DNA of 13,818 nt from Deltaproteobacteria bacterium (lineage in GTDB: Bacteria > Desulfobacterota_E > Deferrimicrobia > Deferrimicrobiales > Deferrimicrobiaceae): positions 1 through 13,818 of the forward strand of contig JAMDCN010000091.1 of the NCBI GenBank assembly GCA_023489025.1, read 5' to 3'. The position numbers were made by a program, and so were the translations under genes. Shown here one piece after another: positions 13,508 through 13,818 of this stretch (position 1 is the stretch's first letter; each line of letters starts with the position of its first letter). The notes under the pieces are model-generated. The model was not told where the DNA came from. It did not search any database and saw nothing but the letters and a program-made list of their open reading frames with translations.

Positions 13508-13818
13508 ATGCGCGTATTCGGCCTTACGGGGGGGATCGGCTCGGGAAAGAGCGCCGTCGCCCGAATGTTCCGCGAAGAGGGGATCCCCGTGGTGGATGCG
13601 GACCGGGTCGCCCGCGAGATCACGTCGAAAAGCCACCCGTCATACGCGGAGATCGTCCGGGCCTTCGGGAGGGGAATTCTTCTTCCCGACGGGGAGATCG
13701 ACCGGAGGAAACTGGGCGAGCTGGTCTTCTCCGACCCTGCGAAACGCGCCACGCTCGAGGCCATCACCCACCCCGCGATTGCCGAGGGGATCGCCGGCGC
13801 ACTGTCGCGTCTCCGGGA
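13508..13818 (+). CDS. coaE: Dephospho-CoA kinase, N-terminal part (cut by window edge)
   Basis: Final enzyme of coenzyme A synthesis; phosphorylates the ribose 3'-OH of dephospho-CoA. The first 103 residues are visible: MRVFGLTGGIGSGKS with the Walker A/P-loop at 8-15, VVDADRVAREI (28-38), FGRGILLPDGEIDRRKLGELVFSDP (53-77) and the conserved ITHPAI (86-91). About half of a typical protein of roughly 200 residues is present and the frame is open at the window end. There is no Shine-Dalgarno; with the -10 six bases upstream the mRNA is probably leaderless. It diverges from the SCP-2/sirtuin unit. Confidence 0.97.
   Translation, partial: MRVFGLTGGIGSGKSAVARMFREEGIPVVDADRVAREITSKSHPSYAEIVRAFGRGILLPDGEIDRRKLGELVFSDPAKRATLEAITHPAIAEGIAGALSRLR

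Overview
The window reads as chromosomal DNA of a GC-rich Gram-negative bacterium, most likely a Desulfobacterota/Geobacter-like deltaproteobacterium. That placement is inference. It rests on the gene order rlmB, tRNA-Thr, tRNA-Tyr, tRNA-Gly, tRNA-Thr, tuf, on a type IV pilus minor-pilin/PilY1 operon, on a sigma-54-type promoter and on a lipobox lipoprotein; no marker gene proves it. Nearly everything is on the minus strand, so it is best read from right to left. Only coaE at the right edge is on the plus strand.

Right edge (13508-13818) and 12312-13480: coaE, cut by the window end, diverges from a two-gene unit of an SCP-2 lipid-carrier-like protein and a sirtuin (NAD-dependent protein deacylase). 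Both directions start from a 100-bp gap in which two sigma-70-type promoters overlap at their -35 boxes inside a perfect palindrome. coaE appears leaderless.

5456-12202: a minor-pilin operon in the order fimT/gspH-like, pilV, pilW, pilX, pilY1 and a lipoprotein with Ig/cadherin-like repeats. The first four encode the initiating complex of a type IV pilus. PilY1 is the large tip adhesin with a von Willebrand A domain and a calcium-binding beta-propeller. The lipoprotein overlaps the pilY1 stop by one base. A textbook -24/-12 sigma-54 promoter precedes fimT, with two copies of a 12-bp repeat about 90-120 bp upstream that are candidate activator sites.

1109-5413: a tightly coupled housekeeping operon ispG, proS, pyrF, rlmB (isoprenoid precursor synthesis, prolyl-tRNA charging, pyrimidine synthesis, 23S rRNA methylation). 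Successive genes are joined by TTGA and GTGA overlaps and by a 4-nt gap.

1-1129: the conserved tRNA-Thr(UGU), tRNA-Tyr(GUA), tRNA-Gly(UCC), tRNA-Thr(GGU), tuf cluster, here unusually modified. Its promoter lies inside the last codons of rlmB. The spacers flanking tRNA-Tyr are expanded by four copies of a degenerate palindromic repeat. A second promoter lies in front of tRNA-Gly. A 168-bp exact tandem duplication with a 7-bp microhomology has copied tRNA-Thr(GGU) together with the tuf ribosome-binding site and start codon, leaving a truncated tRNA-Gly in the middle. I see no CRISPR array, transposase or phage gene. The most noteworthy items are the tRNA/tuf duplication, the repeat family in the tRNA operon, the sigma-54-controlled pilin operon with its lipoprotein, and the shared-palindrome divergent promoter.
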